NCBI GenBank assembly: GCA_002407775.1
Contig: DHOP01000048.1
Span: 1 to 30,930, forward strand
DNA: 30,930 nucleotides
Direction: 5' to 3'
Source: Prevotella sp. UBA5387
GTDB taxonomy: Bacteria; Bacteroidota; Bacteroidia; Bacteroidales; Bacteroidaceae
Shown here one piece after another: positions 9,201 through 16,009 of the stretch. Position numbers and translations under genes: made by a program. The notes beneath the pieces were generated by a model. That model saw only the letters and a program-made list of their open reading frames with translations. It was not told the origin of the DNA and did no database searches. The stretch's first letter is position 1. Every line of letters starts with the position of its first letter.

Positions 9201-10080
9201 GGCCCGTAAACGCTTCCAAAACTACAAGAAGATGCCAGTGGAAACGAAGTTCAATCCTAACTTCAAAGGCATGTTTGCAAACCTAGGATTAAACCCTGAG
9301 AGATGGCAGAACAAGGAAGCACAGGCTTGTCCCAAGGCTGCAATCATCCGTGAAAAGGGTACGAATGGCGATCGCGAGATGGCCTATACGCTATGGCTGG
9401 CAGGCTTTGAAGTAAAGGATGTGATGATGACAGACCTTATAAGCGGACGTGAAACTTTGGAAGAAGTGAACATGATCGTCTTTTGCGGTGGTTTCTCTAA
9501 TTCCGATGTTCTTGGCTCTGCCAAAGGATGGGCTGGTGCTTTCCTTTACAATCCTAAGGCAAAGGAGGCTTTGGACAAGTTCTATGCACGTGAGGACACC
9601 CTTAGCTTGGGCATATGTAATGGTTGCCAACTTATGGAAGAGTTGAACCTTATCAACCCAGATCACAAGCATCGGGCACATCTTACGCACAATGCAAGTC
9701 AGAAGTTTGAAAGCCAGTTCCTTGGCTTGGCTATCCCACAAAACCAAAGTGTGATGCTTGGTGGTCTTAGCGGTAGCAAACTTGGCATTTGGGTGGCACA
9801 TGGAGAAGGCCGTTTCTACCTACCAGAGGCAGAAGACCACTATAACGTTGTTGCCAAATATAACTATGCTGAATACCCTGGCAATCCTAATGGGAGTGAC
9901 TATAACGTTGCCGGAATATGTTCGGATGATGGTCGTCACCTTGCAATGATGCCACATCCAGAGCGTGCCATCTTCCCTTGGCAGTGTGCTACATATCCTA
10001 CTGATCACCTCAATGATGATGTGACACCTTGGATTGAAGCCTTCGTCAATGCAAGACGTTGGATCGAGTCAAAGAAATAG
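6226..10080 (+). CDS. purL: Phosphoribosylformylglycinamidine synthase (FGAM synthase), long form
   Basis: Cytoplasmic enzyme of de novo purine synthesis that converts FGAR, glutamine and ATP to FGAM. At 1284 residues it is the single-chain form in which a PurS-like N-terminal region (about 1-140), a linker, the two-part FGAM synthetase core (about 160-990) and a C-terminal glutaminase are fused. The INSEHCRH segment (163-170) carries the conserved His of the core, and GGEIRDR / GTAVYM-type text follows near 270. The glutaminase triad is visible: Cys1131 in GICNGCQ, then His1244 and Glu1246 in PHPER. Start ATG 6226 follows AGAAAG at a reasonable distance. It is monocistronic or the head of the transporter cluster; a hairpin follows the stop. 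Confidence 0.98.
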   Translation: MILFFKTPKDVIIATETEHQLSEQEAQALCWLFGDAQLLTDQKLEGFFVGPRREMITPWSTNAVEITQNMSLTGISRIEEYFPVEHENVEYDTMLQRMYLGLDQTIFSVNHQPEPIKHVEDIEKFNEEEGLALSPEEIEYLNKIEKENGRPLTDSEIFGFAQINSEHCRHKIFGGTFIIDGEERESSLFQLIKKTTKENPGKILSAYKDNVAFAQGPTIEQFAPADQSTSDYFHIEPIESVISLKAETHNFPTTVEPFNGAATGTGGEIRDRMGGGTGSWPIAGTAVYMTSYPRSTSSIAGTSSASEGKGSIESYANLGDRPWVKSIPSRPWLYQSPDQILIKASNGASDFGNKFGQPLITGSLLTFEYDQQEGDTTTSTDGTPITLEGSNEVAYDKVIMLAGGVGFGKKRDCLKKEPKTGNKIVVVGGDNYRIGLGGGSVSSVDTGRYSNGIELNAVQRANPEMQKRAYNLVRALVEENENPVVSIHDHGSAGHLNCLSELVEDCGGEIDMTKLPIGDKTLSAKEIIANESQERMGLLIDETHLDHVQRIAERERAPLYVVGETTGDAHFSFAQGDGVKPFDLDVTQMFGHSPKTIMRDETVVHTYEDANYTVGNLDDYLNNVLQLEAVACKDWLTNKVDRSVTGRVARQQTQGQIQLPLSDCGVVALDYRGKQGIATALGHAPQAGLADPAAGSVLSVAESLTNIVWAVVATDQQHPYPVQNLNLSANWMWPCRSQQGEDARLYSAVQALSDFCCSLGLNVPTGKDSLSLSQQYPDGRKIIAPGTVIVTSGAEISDVRKTVSPVLVNDKNSSLYYIDFSFDEQRLGGSAFAQTLGKIGSDVPTVKNPEYFADCFNAIQELIKKGWIMAGHDISAGGLITTLLEMTFANAEGGLHVNLHDLGGEGDDLVKMLFAENPGVVIQVSDLHKKELREYLEDNGIGFAKIAYPTPKERKMVVVKDEFSHEFDIDSLRDTWYRTSYLLDTKQSMNGMARKRFQNYKKMPVETKFNPNFKGMFANLGLNPERWQNKEAQACPKAAIIREKGTNGDREMAYTLWLAGFEVKDVMMTDLISGRETLEEVNMIVFCGGFSNSDVLGSAKGWAGAFLYNPKAKEALDKFYAREDTLSLGICNGCQLMEELNLINPDHKHRAHLTHNASQKFESQFLGLAIPQNQSVMLGGLSGSKLGIWVAHGEGRFYLPEAEDHYNVVAKYNYAEYPGNPNGSDYNVAGICSDDGRHLAMMPHPERAIFPWQCATYPTDHLNDDVTPWIEAFVNARRWIESKK

Positions 10081-10089
10081 TAGCCTATT

Positions 10090-10120
10090 CAGTGCCTCTT
10101 CCATAACGGAGGAGGTGCTG
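10090..10120 (+). terminator. Hairpin after purL
   Basis: CAGTGCCTCTTCC (10090-10102) pairs with GGAGGAGGTGCTG (10108-10120) over 13 positions, three of them G-U, with a 5-base loop. No U-run follows, so it is a weak or factor-assisted terminator, or an mRNA-end stabiliser between purL and the transporter genes. Confidence 0.4.
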
Positions 10121-10138
10121 AAAAGCTAATGGCAAAGT

Positions 10139-10801
10139 ATGACAGCGACTGAAACGGATATACAACACAAGGAGTTGAAGACAACTTCGACCGATGCTCA
10201 AACTTCCAATATGGGAGAGGGCAGTCAACAGTCTGCCCCTCTAATAAACAGTTCGGGAAAGGCTGCAAGGTCAGTTGATGTTCTCCTTTTCACCACATTC
10301 TTTAAGATTGGGCTTTTTACCCTTGGTGGAGGATATGCCATGATTCCACTCATTGAAGCGGAAGTGGTGGACAAGAACAAGTGGATTGGGAAGTCCGAAT
10401 TCCTTGATTTGATAGCCGTGGCACAGAGTTGCCCAGGTGTGTTTGCAATCAACATAGCCACATTTATTGGCTATAAGCTACGCGGACGATGGGGAGCGGT
10501 CAGTACTAGCGTAGGAACTGCACTCCCGTCTTTCCTTATCATCCTTTTCATTGCCATGTTTTTCCATCAGTTTATGAATGTTGGCTGGATAGCTGCCATG
10601 TTTCGTGGTATCCGCCCAGCTGTGGTCGCACTCATTGCTGTACCAACATTCAACATGGCAAAGGAGGCGCATATTAGTCTCTCCAACTTCTGGATTCCTA
10701 TTGCCTCGGCATTGCTCATCTGGGCATTCCATGTTAATCCTATTTGGATTATCATCGCTGCAGGCGTGGGTGGGTATTTTTACGGTAAAGTGTTGAAATA
10801 A
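10139..10801 (+). CDS. Chromate transporter family (CHR) protein, half-size, first partner
   Basis: A 220-residue inner-membrane protein of the ChrA family. The family signature is clear: FFKIGLFTLGGGYAMIPLIE, then AVAQSCPGVFAINIATFIGY, then FRGIRPAVVALI. It is the half-size form that normally works with a second half encoded next door (here 11 bases downstream). Residues 1-45 are a polar extension absent from many relatives; the ATG at 10211 would remove part of it, so the start is uncertain and no ribosome-binding site decides it. ChrA proteins are known as chromate efflux antiporters, but in an anaerobic gut bacterium the real substrate may be another oxyanion. Confidence 0.85.
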   Translation: MTATETDIQHKELKTTSTDAQTSNMGEGSQQSAPLINSSGKAARSVDVLLFTTFFKIGLFTLGGGYAMIPLIEAEVVDKNKWIGKSEFLDLIAVAQSCPGVFAINIATFIGYKLRGRWGAVSTSVGTALPSFLIILFIAMFFHQFMNVGWIAAMFRGIRPAVVALIAVPTFNMAKEAHISLSNFWIPIASALLIWAFHVNPIWIIIAAGVGGYFYGKVLK

Positions 10802-10812
10802 GTTCGTAGGCT

Positions 10813-11388
10813 ATGATATTCCTATCGCTCTTTACAACGTTCTTTCTAATCGGACTCTTTGGGTTCGGTGGAGGGTATGGCATGCTCTCACTCATCCAAA
10901 CAGAGATAGTTATTCGTCATCATTGGCTTTCTTCAGCGGAGTTCACAAACATTGTTGCCATCTCACAGATGACACCAGGCCCCATTGGTATCAATTCCGC
11001 CACCTATTGCGGTTATACAGTTATTCACAACTCAGGCATGGGTATTGGACTCTCCGTTCTTGGCTCTGCAGTGGCCACTTTTGCAATCACCCTGCCTTCA
11101 TTCATACTCATGATAGTCATCAGCAAGATGCTTATGAAGTACATGAAGACCGCAGCTGTACAGAGTATCTTCTCAGGGTTGCGCCCGGCTGTTGTTGGTT
11201 TGCTTGCTGCTGCAACACTGTTGCTTTTGAATACGGATAATTTTTCATCACCAATAAATAATCCTTGGCAATTTTATATTAGTATTGCTCTGTTCATTGC
11301 TACCTTTGCGGGTACGATGTGGCTCAAGATCAATCCTATCAAAATGATTTGTTACGCTGCCTTTGCAGGTCTTGTTCTACTCTATTAA
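10813..11388 (+). CDS. Chromate transporter family (CHR) protein, half-size, second partner
   Basis: A 191-residue membrane protein homologous to the preceding gene: FFLIGLFGFGGGYGMLSLIQ, then AISQMTPGPIGINSATYCGY, then FSGLRPAVVGLLAA. The two halves match the N- and C-terminal halves of full-length ChrA and are expected to form a heterodimer. It is 11 bases after the first half and 3 bases before the EamA gene, so the genes are almost certainly cotranscribed. The substrate is not readable from sequence. Confidence 0.87.
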   Translation: MIFLSLFTTFFLIGLFGFGGGYGMLSLIQTEIVIRHHWLSSAEFTNIVAISQMTPGPIGINSATYCGYTVIHNSGMGIGLSVLGSAVATFAITLPSFILMIVISKMLMKYMKTAAVQSIFSGLRPAVVGLLAAATLLLLNTDNFSSPINNPWQFYISIALFIATFAGTMWLKINPIKMICYAAFAGLVLLY

Positions 11389-11391
11389 ATC

Positions 11392-12360
11392 ATGAATGAT
11401 ACCATCAAAGGCTTTTCCAGTAGATGGGTTTCGGCCACGGCGTTTGGCTTAATACCCTTGTTTTCTATTCCCGTCATGACGGGGGCAGTATCCATGCATA
11501 CCCCTTCGATCATGGTTTACCGCTTTGTATTTGGTTGCTTAGGTCTTTTGGGCGTATTGCTTTGGAGGCGCGTCTATCTTAAAGTCAGTCGCTATGAACT
11601 CATGGAGATAGCCTTGCTTGCCTTGCTCTATGACGCTTCCGCCATGCTTATGCTATTCGGATATCAGTATATGCCGAGTGGTCCAGCTACCACTTTGGTG
11701 TTTTCGTATCCTATCTGGACCGAAGTTTTGATGATCATTATGTATCACGAGAAGTTCTCTTGGTCTACGATCACTGCTATGGTATTGGCTTTCCTAGGTG
11801 TGGGGTGCATGTCAGGCTTGGGAGGCGATGGGCATACCCAGCCCATGGGTGTGGCTTTCGAGTTGGCCTCAGGCATATTCTATGCTTTCTATATGGTAGC
11901 TTTGTCCCATATGCGTGTTCGCAATATGGGAAGCCTTAAACTTACATTCTATGTGTTTCTCTTAGGATCACTCTTCTTTATTGCCTTTGCAGCCTTCTTT
12001 GATGGAGGGGTGGAGCCTATTCGTGGCGGAGGAATGCTTATCAATCTACTTATGTTGGGACTTGTTTGTACGGCATTGAGCAATGTAATGCTCGTTCCTG
12101 CCGTCAAGCTGATAGGCCCTACATTGACAGCTATTCTTGGTGCCTTTGAACCCCTTACGGCAATGGTGGTCAGCATAGTTGCTTTTGGTGATGTGCTCAC
12201 TCCTCCCATTACGCTCGGATTTGTGCTTATTGTCGGTGCAGTGATGTTGCTTATCACAGCAAAGTTGAAACCAAATCATCCTACTGCAAAGCTTTTTAAG
12301 AGACGAACTACTCGAATCAACCATCACTTCGTCAGAGCAAACAAACAACATCAACTATAA
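11392..12360 (+). CDS. EamA/DMT-superfamily transporter
   Basis: A 322-residue inner-membrane protein with about ten hydrophobic segments arranged as two EamA repeats (about residues 10-145 and 155-290). The text FGYQYMPSGPATTLVFSYPI in the first repeat and LIGPTLTAILGAFEPLTAMV in the second is typical of drug/metabolite transporters. The C-terminal 30 residues are polar and basic. It follows the second chromate-type half by 3 bases and overlaps the GH43 start codon (TAATG), so it is translated together with its neighbours. Members move amino acids, nucleosides, sugars or drugs; the substrate here is unknown. Confidence 0.85.
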   Translation: MNDTIKGFSSRWVSATAFGLIPLFSIPVMTGAVSMHTPSIMVYRFVFGCLGLLGVLLWRRVYLKVSRYELMEIALLALLYDASAMLMLFGYQYMPSGPATTLVFSYPIWTEVLMIIMYHEKFSWSTITAMVLAFLGVGCMSGLGGDGHTQPMGVAFELASGIFYAFYMVALSHMRVRNMGSLKLTFYVFLLGSLFFIAFAAFFDGGVEPIRGGGMLINLLMLGLVCTALSNVMLVPAVKLIGPTLTAILGAFEPLTAMVVSIVAFGDVLTPPITLGFVLIVGAVMLLITAKLKPNHPTAKLFKRRTTRINHHFVRANKQHQL

Positions 12361-13397
12361 TGACCAAACTAACGACTACCTTTCTTTTCCTTGCTTTAAT
12401 AGCAACGAACTGCTTAGCCCAACAACGACAACGTCCTGTGCGGCCTGTGATTTTCAAGACTGACACAGCTTTTGTGCATGATCCGGTTATGGCTTATGAA
12501 GACAATGTTTATTATGCTTTTTATACTGGCCTCAATATTGGAACAATGAAATCATCGGACCGAAAGACTTGGACGGTCTATCGCGATGGTGTGTTAAAGA
12601 CCATTCCCGCTTGGACTCAAGATAGTGTTTCTGGGTTCAAGAGTCATATCTGGGCACCCGACGTTATTAAGTGGAACGGACGCTGGTGGATGGCTTATAG
12701 CTGCTCAACTTTTGGAAAGAACACTTCCGCCATTGGCCTTCTCTCCGCATCGTCATTGGCCAAAGGCGATTGGAAAGACGAAGGCTGCCTTGTTTCAAGC
12801 CGTGGGGGGCGTGATCAGTGGAATGCCATCGATGCAAACTTTGTAGAAGATGACTGTGGCAACCTTTGGCTCACATGGGGTTCTTTCTGGGATGGAATCC
12901 AGTTTGCTCCGCTCAAGGAGGTTAAAAATGGTAATGGGGATGCAACCTTGCGTCTTGCAGCGCAGCCTCGTACCATCGGTCGACGTTATGGTAACAATGC
13001 ACCTGTGGATGCTGTGAATCCAACTTCCAAGTATGCTGGTGTCAATGCCATCGAAGCTCCCTTTATTATCAAGAACGGTGGCTACTACTATTTATTTGTG
13101 AGTTGGGACTACTGCTGTCGCGGTATGCAAAGCAGCTATCGGGTAGTAGTCGGTCGAAGCGAAACAGTTGGCGGCCCATATTTTGATAAGGAGGGCATAG
13201 CTATGACCGAAGGTGGTGGTACTCCTGTCATCGAAGGCGATAAAAAGGAATTCGAAGCAGCCGGACATTCTGCCGCATATCATTTCCCCGATGGTGACCT
13301 TTTTATCTGTCATGGTTATAGCATGGCACTCAATGGGCAATCGGTGCTCATCCAAAAGAGTATCAAGTGGGTAGATGGATGGCCTGTGCTGCAATAA
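12360..13397 (+). CDS. GH43 endo-1,5-alpha-L-arabinanase-like hydrolase
   Basis: A 345-residue secreted enzyme expected to cut arabinan side chains of pectin by an inverting mechanism. The signal peptide is residues 1-20 (ending NCLAQ). The five-bladed propeller residues of GH43 are visible: general base Asp41 in FVHDPVM, the IWAPDVIKWNGRWWMAYS strand, pKa-setting Asp158 in NAIDANFVEDD, acid Glu232 in NAIEAPFI, and a metal-site-like His in AAGHSAAYHF. SWDYCCRG (248-255) and GSFWDGI support the arabinanase branch. Its ATG overlaps the stop of the EamA gene, which is unusual for a secreted CAZyme. It is followed 53 bases later by the second 22-bp-period repeat. Confidence 0.88.
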   Translation: MTKLTTTFLFLALIATNCLAQQRQRPVRPVIFKTDTAFVHDPVMAYEDNVYYAFYTGLNIGTMKSSDRKTWTVYRDGVLKTIPAWTQDSVSGFKSHIWAPDVIKWNGRWWMAYSCSTFGKNTSAIGLLSASSLAKGDWKDEGCLVSSRGGRDQWNAIDANFVEDDCGNLWLTWGSFWDGIQFAPLKEVKNGNGDATLRLAAQPRTIGRRYGNNAPVDAVNPTSKYAGVNAIEAPFIIKNGGYYYLFVSWDYCCRGMQSSYRVVVGRSETVGGPYFDKEGIAMTEGGGTPVIEGDKKEFEAAGHSAAYHFPDGDLFICHGYSMALNGQSVLIQKSIKWVDGWPVLQ

Positions 13398-13449
13398 GAT
13401 AGTCAGCCAAACATATCTTACTTCATTGCCAAAGCATATATTTTTGAGT

Positions 13450-13512
13450 GTGATTCAAATTGATTCACGGAGTAAATCAATTTGTTTTACCGCGTGAATC
13501 AATTTGAATCAC
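13450..13512. repeat. 22-bp-period palindromic tandem repeat, copy 2
   Basis: Heptamers GATTCAC (13462), GTTTTAC (13484) and GAATCAC (13506) are spaced exactly 22 bases apart, as in copy 1. The 19 bases at 13450-13468 are the perfect reverse complement of 13494-13512, and the pairing continues inwards for 8 more positions with two mismatches to a 9-base loop (13477-13485). TTCAAATTGATTCAC (13454-13468) is identical to 5123-5137. It begins 53 bases after the GH43 stop codon, close to the 48-base spacing of copy 1 behind the esterase. Confidence 0.75.
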
Positions 13513-13722
13513 GGCATGAGAACTATGGTGTGATTTGACAGGGGAATAGAAGGGGGTAGGTGCAATTAACCTAAACTGTGGGGAGATGTGTGCATCCTAT
13601 TACTATAAGAAGATTTTTTTGGTTATGATGTCCAGTCTCCAATAATCATCAGGAAAATGATTATGCAAACCTGATGAAAAATCCAGAATGAATGAATTGG
13701 CTGTCCTCCTGCGGGATTGTCG
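13513..13722. other. Gene-free stretch between convergent genes
   Basis: No gene seen. TCATCAGG at 13646-13653 pairs with CCTGATGA at 13670-13677. It lies 46 bases beyond the stop of the leftward lipoprotein gene and is flanked by A-rich and T-rich bases, so it may be a weak terminator for that gene. Confidence 0.3.
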
Positions 13723-14061
13723 TCACTCCCGTTTTTGTTCCGGTACTATAATTTGGGGAGAATGGTAGCGGAAGGAGTCCATGGCGACCACCTTGCCATC
13801 TCTGAAGCCAATGAGAATGACATCGTAATCTCCATCTATCGCCAGATTGGTGTGGTATTCCCATTGTTCCAATCCGTCTTCCATAAAGCGGCGATAGTCT
13901 GGTGAGGTCTTCATGATGGCATTGACTTCTTGTTTTGTTTGGCCGCGTTCTATCTTTGTCAATGCCCCATTTCCTCCCAAAAGGCCCATTGAGGCACAGG
14001 AAGAAAGCAAAAACGATGTGAACAATGCGACGAGGGTGTGCGTGAAAATGTTTTTATGCAT
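13723..14061 (-). CDS. Small BamE/OmlA-like lipoprotein
   Basis: A 112-residue predicted outer-membrane lipoprotein. The ATG at 14061 starts a signal peptide with lipobox LLSSC, so Cys22 would be lipidated; the frame continues upstream only to a TTG at 14100 inside the promoter box. The mature part contains GALTKIERGQTKQEVNAIMK followed by a conserved-looking QWEYHT and DYDVILIGFRDGKVVAM. This pattern (turn-rich start, Gly-x-Thr-x-x-Glu-Val helix, Trp-x-Tyr strand) recalls the SmpA/OmlA (BamE) fold of the outer-membrane assembly machinery, but the match is by pattern only and other small lipoprotein families look alike. It is monocistronic with its own -7 box. Confidence 0.65.
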   Translation of the reverse strand: MHKNIFTHTLVALFTSFLLSSCASMGLLGGNGALTKIERGQTKQEVNAIMKTSPDYRRFMEDGLEQWEYHTNLAIDGDYDVILIGFRDGKVVAMDSFRYHSPQIIVPEQKRE

Positions 14062-14097
14062 GGTACGATGGTTGTTGATTGGTTGATGTTTTTGGTA

Positions 14098-14105
14098 CAA
14101 AGATA
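14098..14105 (-). promoter_or_regulatory. Bacteroidota -7 box for the BamE-like lipoprotein
   Basis: The minus strand reads TATCTTTG (TAnnTTTG), 36 bases upstream of the ATG at 14061. No matching -33 element is obvious. The box overlaps the TTG at 14100 and so argues for the ATG start. Confidence 0.5.
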
Positions 14106-14188
14106 GAGTTTTTCAAGGTTGGTCTGTGGGTCGAAACCCTATGGTAGGATGGGGAATTCCCTATAATCGACCGTCGGTCTATGGCGCG

Positions 14189-14839
14189 TTATGATCGAGG
14201 TTTGAGGGCGAGTTCGAAGACAAAACGTCCATCTTCGTAAATAATCTTGGCAATGTCGTAACGTATGAAACGTGCCAACGACTTGATGACTCTGTATCTG
14301 CTTAGCCCAGAAAGACGTACAAGGCGGTTCAAGGTCTCTCCCTTGTTAAGACTTAGCGTTTCAATGAGTCGTGCCTCCTCATCGCTGTAGGTCATTATTA
14401 CCGTTGAGGCTCTGTCTTGTTTCCATATCTCCAAATGGATGGGTGAAGCTGCTATGTTCTCATCTTTGATGCGTACATAGGCTGTTCTACGTCCATGTTC
14501 ATCAAGGGCAAGTACTGGGCGGCGTACTGCTTTCGGAATATTGGCGATGACGATAGTGTGCCCTTCCGCGTTGATGGTATCGAAAGCAATGTCAGATGCT
14601 GGCTTACATGAAACCTTTGCAGCCTTTTCCAGCATAAAAATTTCTTCTTCGCTGTGTACCCCAGAGAGGGTTCCGTCATCACGAACACCAATCAATAGCC
14701 GTCCACCATCTGTATTGGCAAAAGCCGACACAGATCGTGCGAGCTTATTGGCATCCTGAACACGATATTTGAAGTCTTGCTGCTGGTGCTCCCCTTGACT
14801 AATAAGGGTCCTCAAATAATGTAATTTGTGATGATCCAT
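14189..14839 (-). CDS. AlbA_2 (schlafen-type) domain protein with C-terminal winged helix
   Basis: A 216-residue cytoplasmic protein. Residues about 10-130 match the AlbA_2/divergent-AAA_4 domain: HQQQDFKYRVQDANKLARSV, then AFANTDGGRLLIGVRDDGTL, which is the hallmark phosphate-binding-like segment. Residues about 150-216 read like a winged helix (LIETLSLNKGETLNRLVRLS and YRVIKSLARF). Such proteins are usually annotated as DNA-binding or ATP-binding regulators; a precise role is not established. It starts 38 bases after the stop of the YitT-family gene on the same strand and has no promoter box of its own, so the two are probably cotranscribed. Confidence 0.75.
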   Translation of the reverse strand: MDHHKLHYLRTLISQGEHQQQDFKYRVQDANKLARSVSAFANTDGGRLLIGVRDDGTLSGVHSEEEIFMLEKAAKVSCKPASDIAFDTINAEGHTIVIANIPKAVRRPVLALDEHGRRTAYVRIKDENIAASPIHLEIWKQDRASTVIMTYSDEEARLIETLSLNKGETLNRLVRLSGLSRYRVIKSLARFIRYDIAKIIYEDGRFVFELALKPRS

Positions 14840-14877
14840 GAAGCTACAGTATTACATTCACGGAGTGGTAATAGCGA

Positions 14878-15813
14878 TTATTTTCCAAGCAATGCCTGCT
14901 GCTCGGGGGTAAGCTTATGGGAACGATAACGAAGTGGCATGGCTGCCTTGAATTGGTCAAAGCCTTCGCCATATACTCCAATAACGGTATTTTGTGTAAC
15001 AAATGCCTTAGGGTCTATCTCCCTAATAATAGAAAATATTATATCGCTTTCGCGCCGTTTTGCCATTACGAACAGCATCTTTACCTCGTGACCCGTGTGA
15101 AACCCATGCGCCTCGAGAACGGTTGCACCGCGGTGGGGGTAAACGGCTATACGTGAAGCTATCTCCTTGTACTTGTCGGAAATAATGAAAAACTGCACGC
15201 TACGGTGCATAGACTGAAAGACCTGGTCAATGCAGAAGCTTGTAACACTGAGCACAACATATCCATAAATAACTTTCTCCCAGTTCTGAAACACCAAATA
15301 AGAACAGGTGATGATGACAATGTCTAATAACATTATGACACGCCCAAGGGAAATGTCCTTATATTTGTTGACAATGGCTGCAATGATATCTGTTCCTCCT
15401 GTAGAACCATGAAAGGCGAAGCCGAGTCCTATGCCTGATCCACAGAAGATGGCACCTATGATACTTGCCATGAAGGGTTGGTCTTGAAGCAAATGTACAT
15501 CCATTGTGGCAGTCTGCACATACGTTGTGGCCAAAGTCAATACAGCTACCGCGTAGATAGTCTTAAACATGAACTTGGCTCCCAAAATCTTGAGAGCAGC
15601 TATCAACAAGAGGCCATTGATGGCCAGGTAAGTAACTTGTACGGGGATGCCGGTTGCCCAGAATAGCAAAGATGCGATTCCCGGTACGGCACCTGTTGGA
15701 ATCTCATTGGGCAGTAGAAAAAGGATCCATCCGATACAGTAAGATATCATTCCGATAGCAATCATCAGGTAATCGCGAATCTCCTGAACAATCTTTTTCT
15801 TCTCGATATTCAT
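14878..15813 (-). CDS. YitT-family (DUF161 + DUF2179) membrane protein
   Basis: A 311-residue inner-membrane protein. Five to six hydrophobic helices occupy about residues 10-200, including FLLPNEIPTGAVPGIASLLF near the start and the Gly-rich FHGSTGGTDIIAAIVNKYKD near residue 135, both typical of YitT proteins. The soluble C-terminus (about 215-300) is the DUF2179 domain, with HRGATVLEAHGFHTG and the VYGEGFDQ segment. The function is unknown for the family; transport or small-ligand sensing have been proposed. It is transcribed away from the PiT gene and starts 36 bases after a TAACTTTG box. Confidence 0.9.
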   Translation of the reverse strand: MNIEKKKIVQEIRDYLMIAIGMISYCIGWILFLLPNEIPTGAVPGIASLLFWATGIPVQVTYLAINGLLLIAALKILGAKFMFKTIYAVAVLTLATTYVQTATMDVHLLQDQPFMASIIGAIFCGSGIGLGFAFHGSTGGTDIIAAIVNKYKDISLGRVIMLLDIVIITCSYLVFQNWEKVIYGYVVLSVTSFCIDQVFQSMHRSVQFFIISDKYKEIASRIAVYPHRGATVLEAHGFHTGHEVKMLFVMAKRRESDIIFSIIREIDPKAFVTQNTVIGVYGEGFDQFKAAMPLRYRSHKLTPEQQALLGK

Positions 15814-15849
15814 AGATTAAGTATCATTTTTGCCGTTGATTATCGGTCG

Positions 15850-15857
15850 CAAAGTTA
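15850..15857 (-). promoter_or_regulatory. Bacteroidota -7 box for the YitT-family gene
   Basis: The minus strand reads TAACTTTG (TAnnTTTG), 36 bases upstream of the ATG at 15813. It lies back-to-back with the phosphate-type promoter of the PiT gene; no heptamer array faces this direction. Confidence 0.5.
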
Positions 15858-15922
15858 CTGATTATTATCGAAATACTTCCGTTTTGCCCTCTAATCTTTT
15901 AAATGCTCACATTAGGTAATGA

Positions 15923-15979
15923 TGTAACAGAATTGTAACATGTTTTTAGAAGTCCCAAAAAAAACTATGATTAATTTTG
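15923..15979 (+). promoter_or_regulatory. Probable Pho box and -7 box for the PiT gene
   Basis: Two perfect TGTAACA heptamers at 15923 and 15934 are separated by the 4-base spacer GAAT, an 11-bp period. TAATTTTG at 15972-15979 is the -7 box, 38 bases from the start of the second heptamer. The next two positions in the 11-bp register (15945 TTTAGAA, 15956) are degenerate. Bases 15923-15942 match the box in front of the ppk operon in 18 of 20 positions. The geometry is that of PhoB sites (7-bp direct repeats, 4-bp spacers); the regulator assignment is inferred. Confidence 0.65.
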
Positions 15980-16009
15980 CATAGATTTTATTCTGTTAAC
16001 TCTTTTGTT

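Noticed and set aside
8668..9219. 183-codon open frame on the minus strand inside purL
   Set aside because: Shadow of the strongly conserved purL frame; composition is not protein-like and no motifs are seen.
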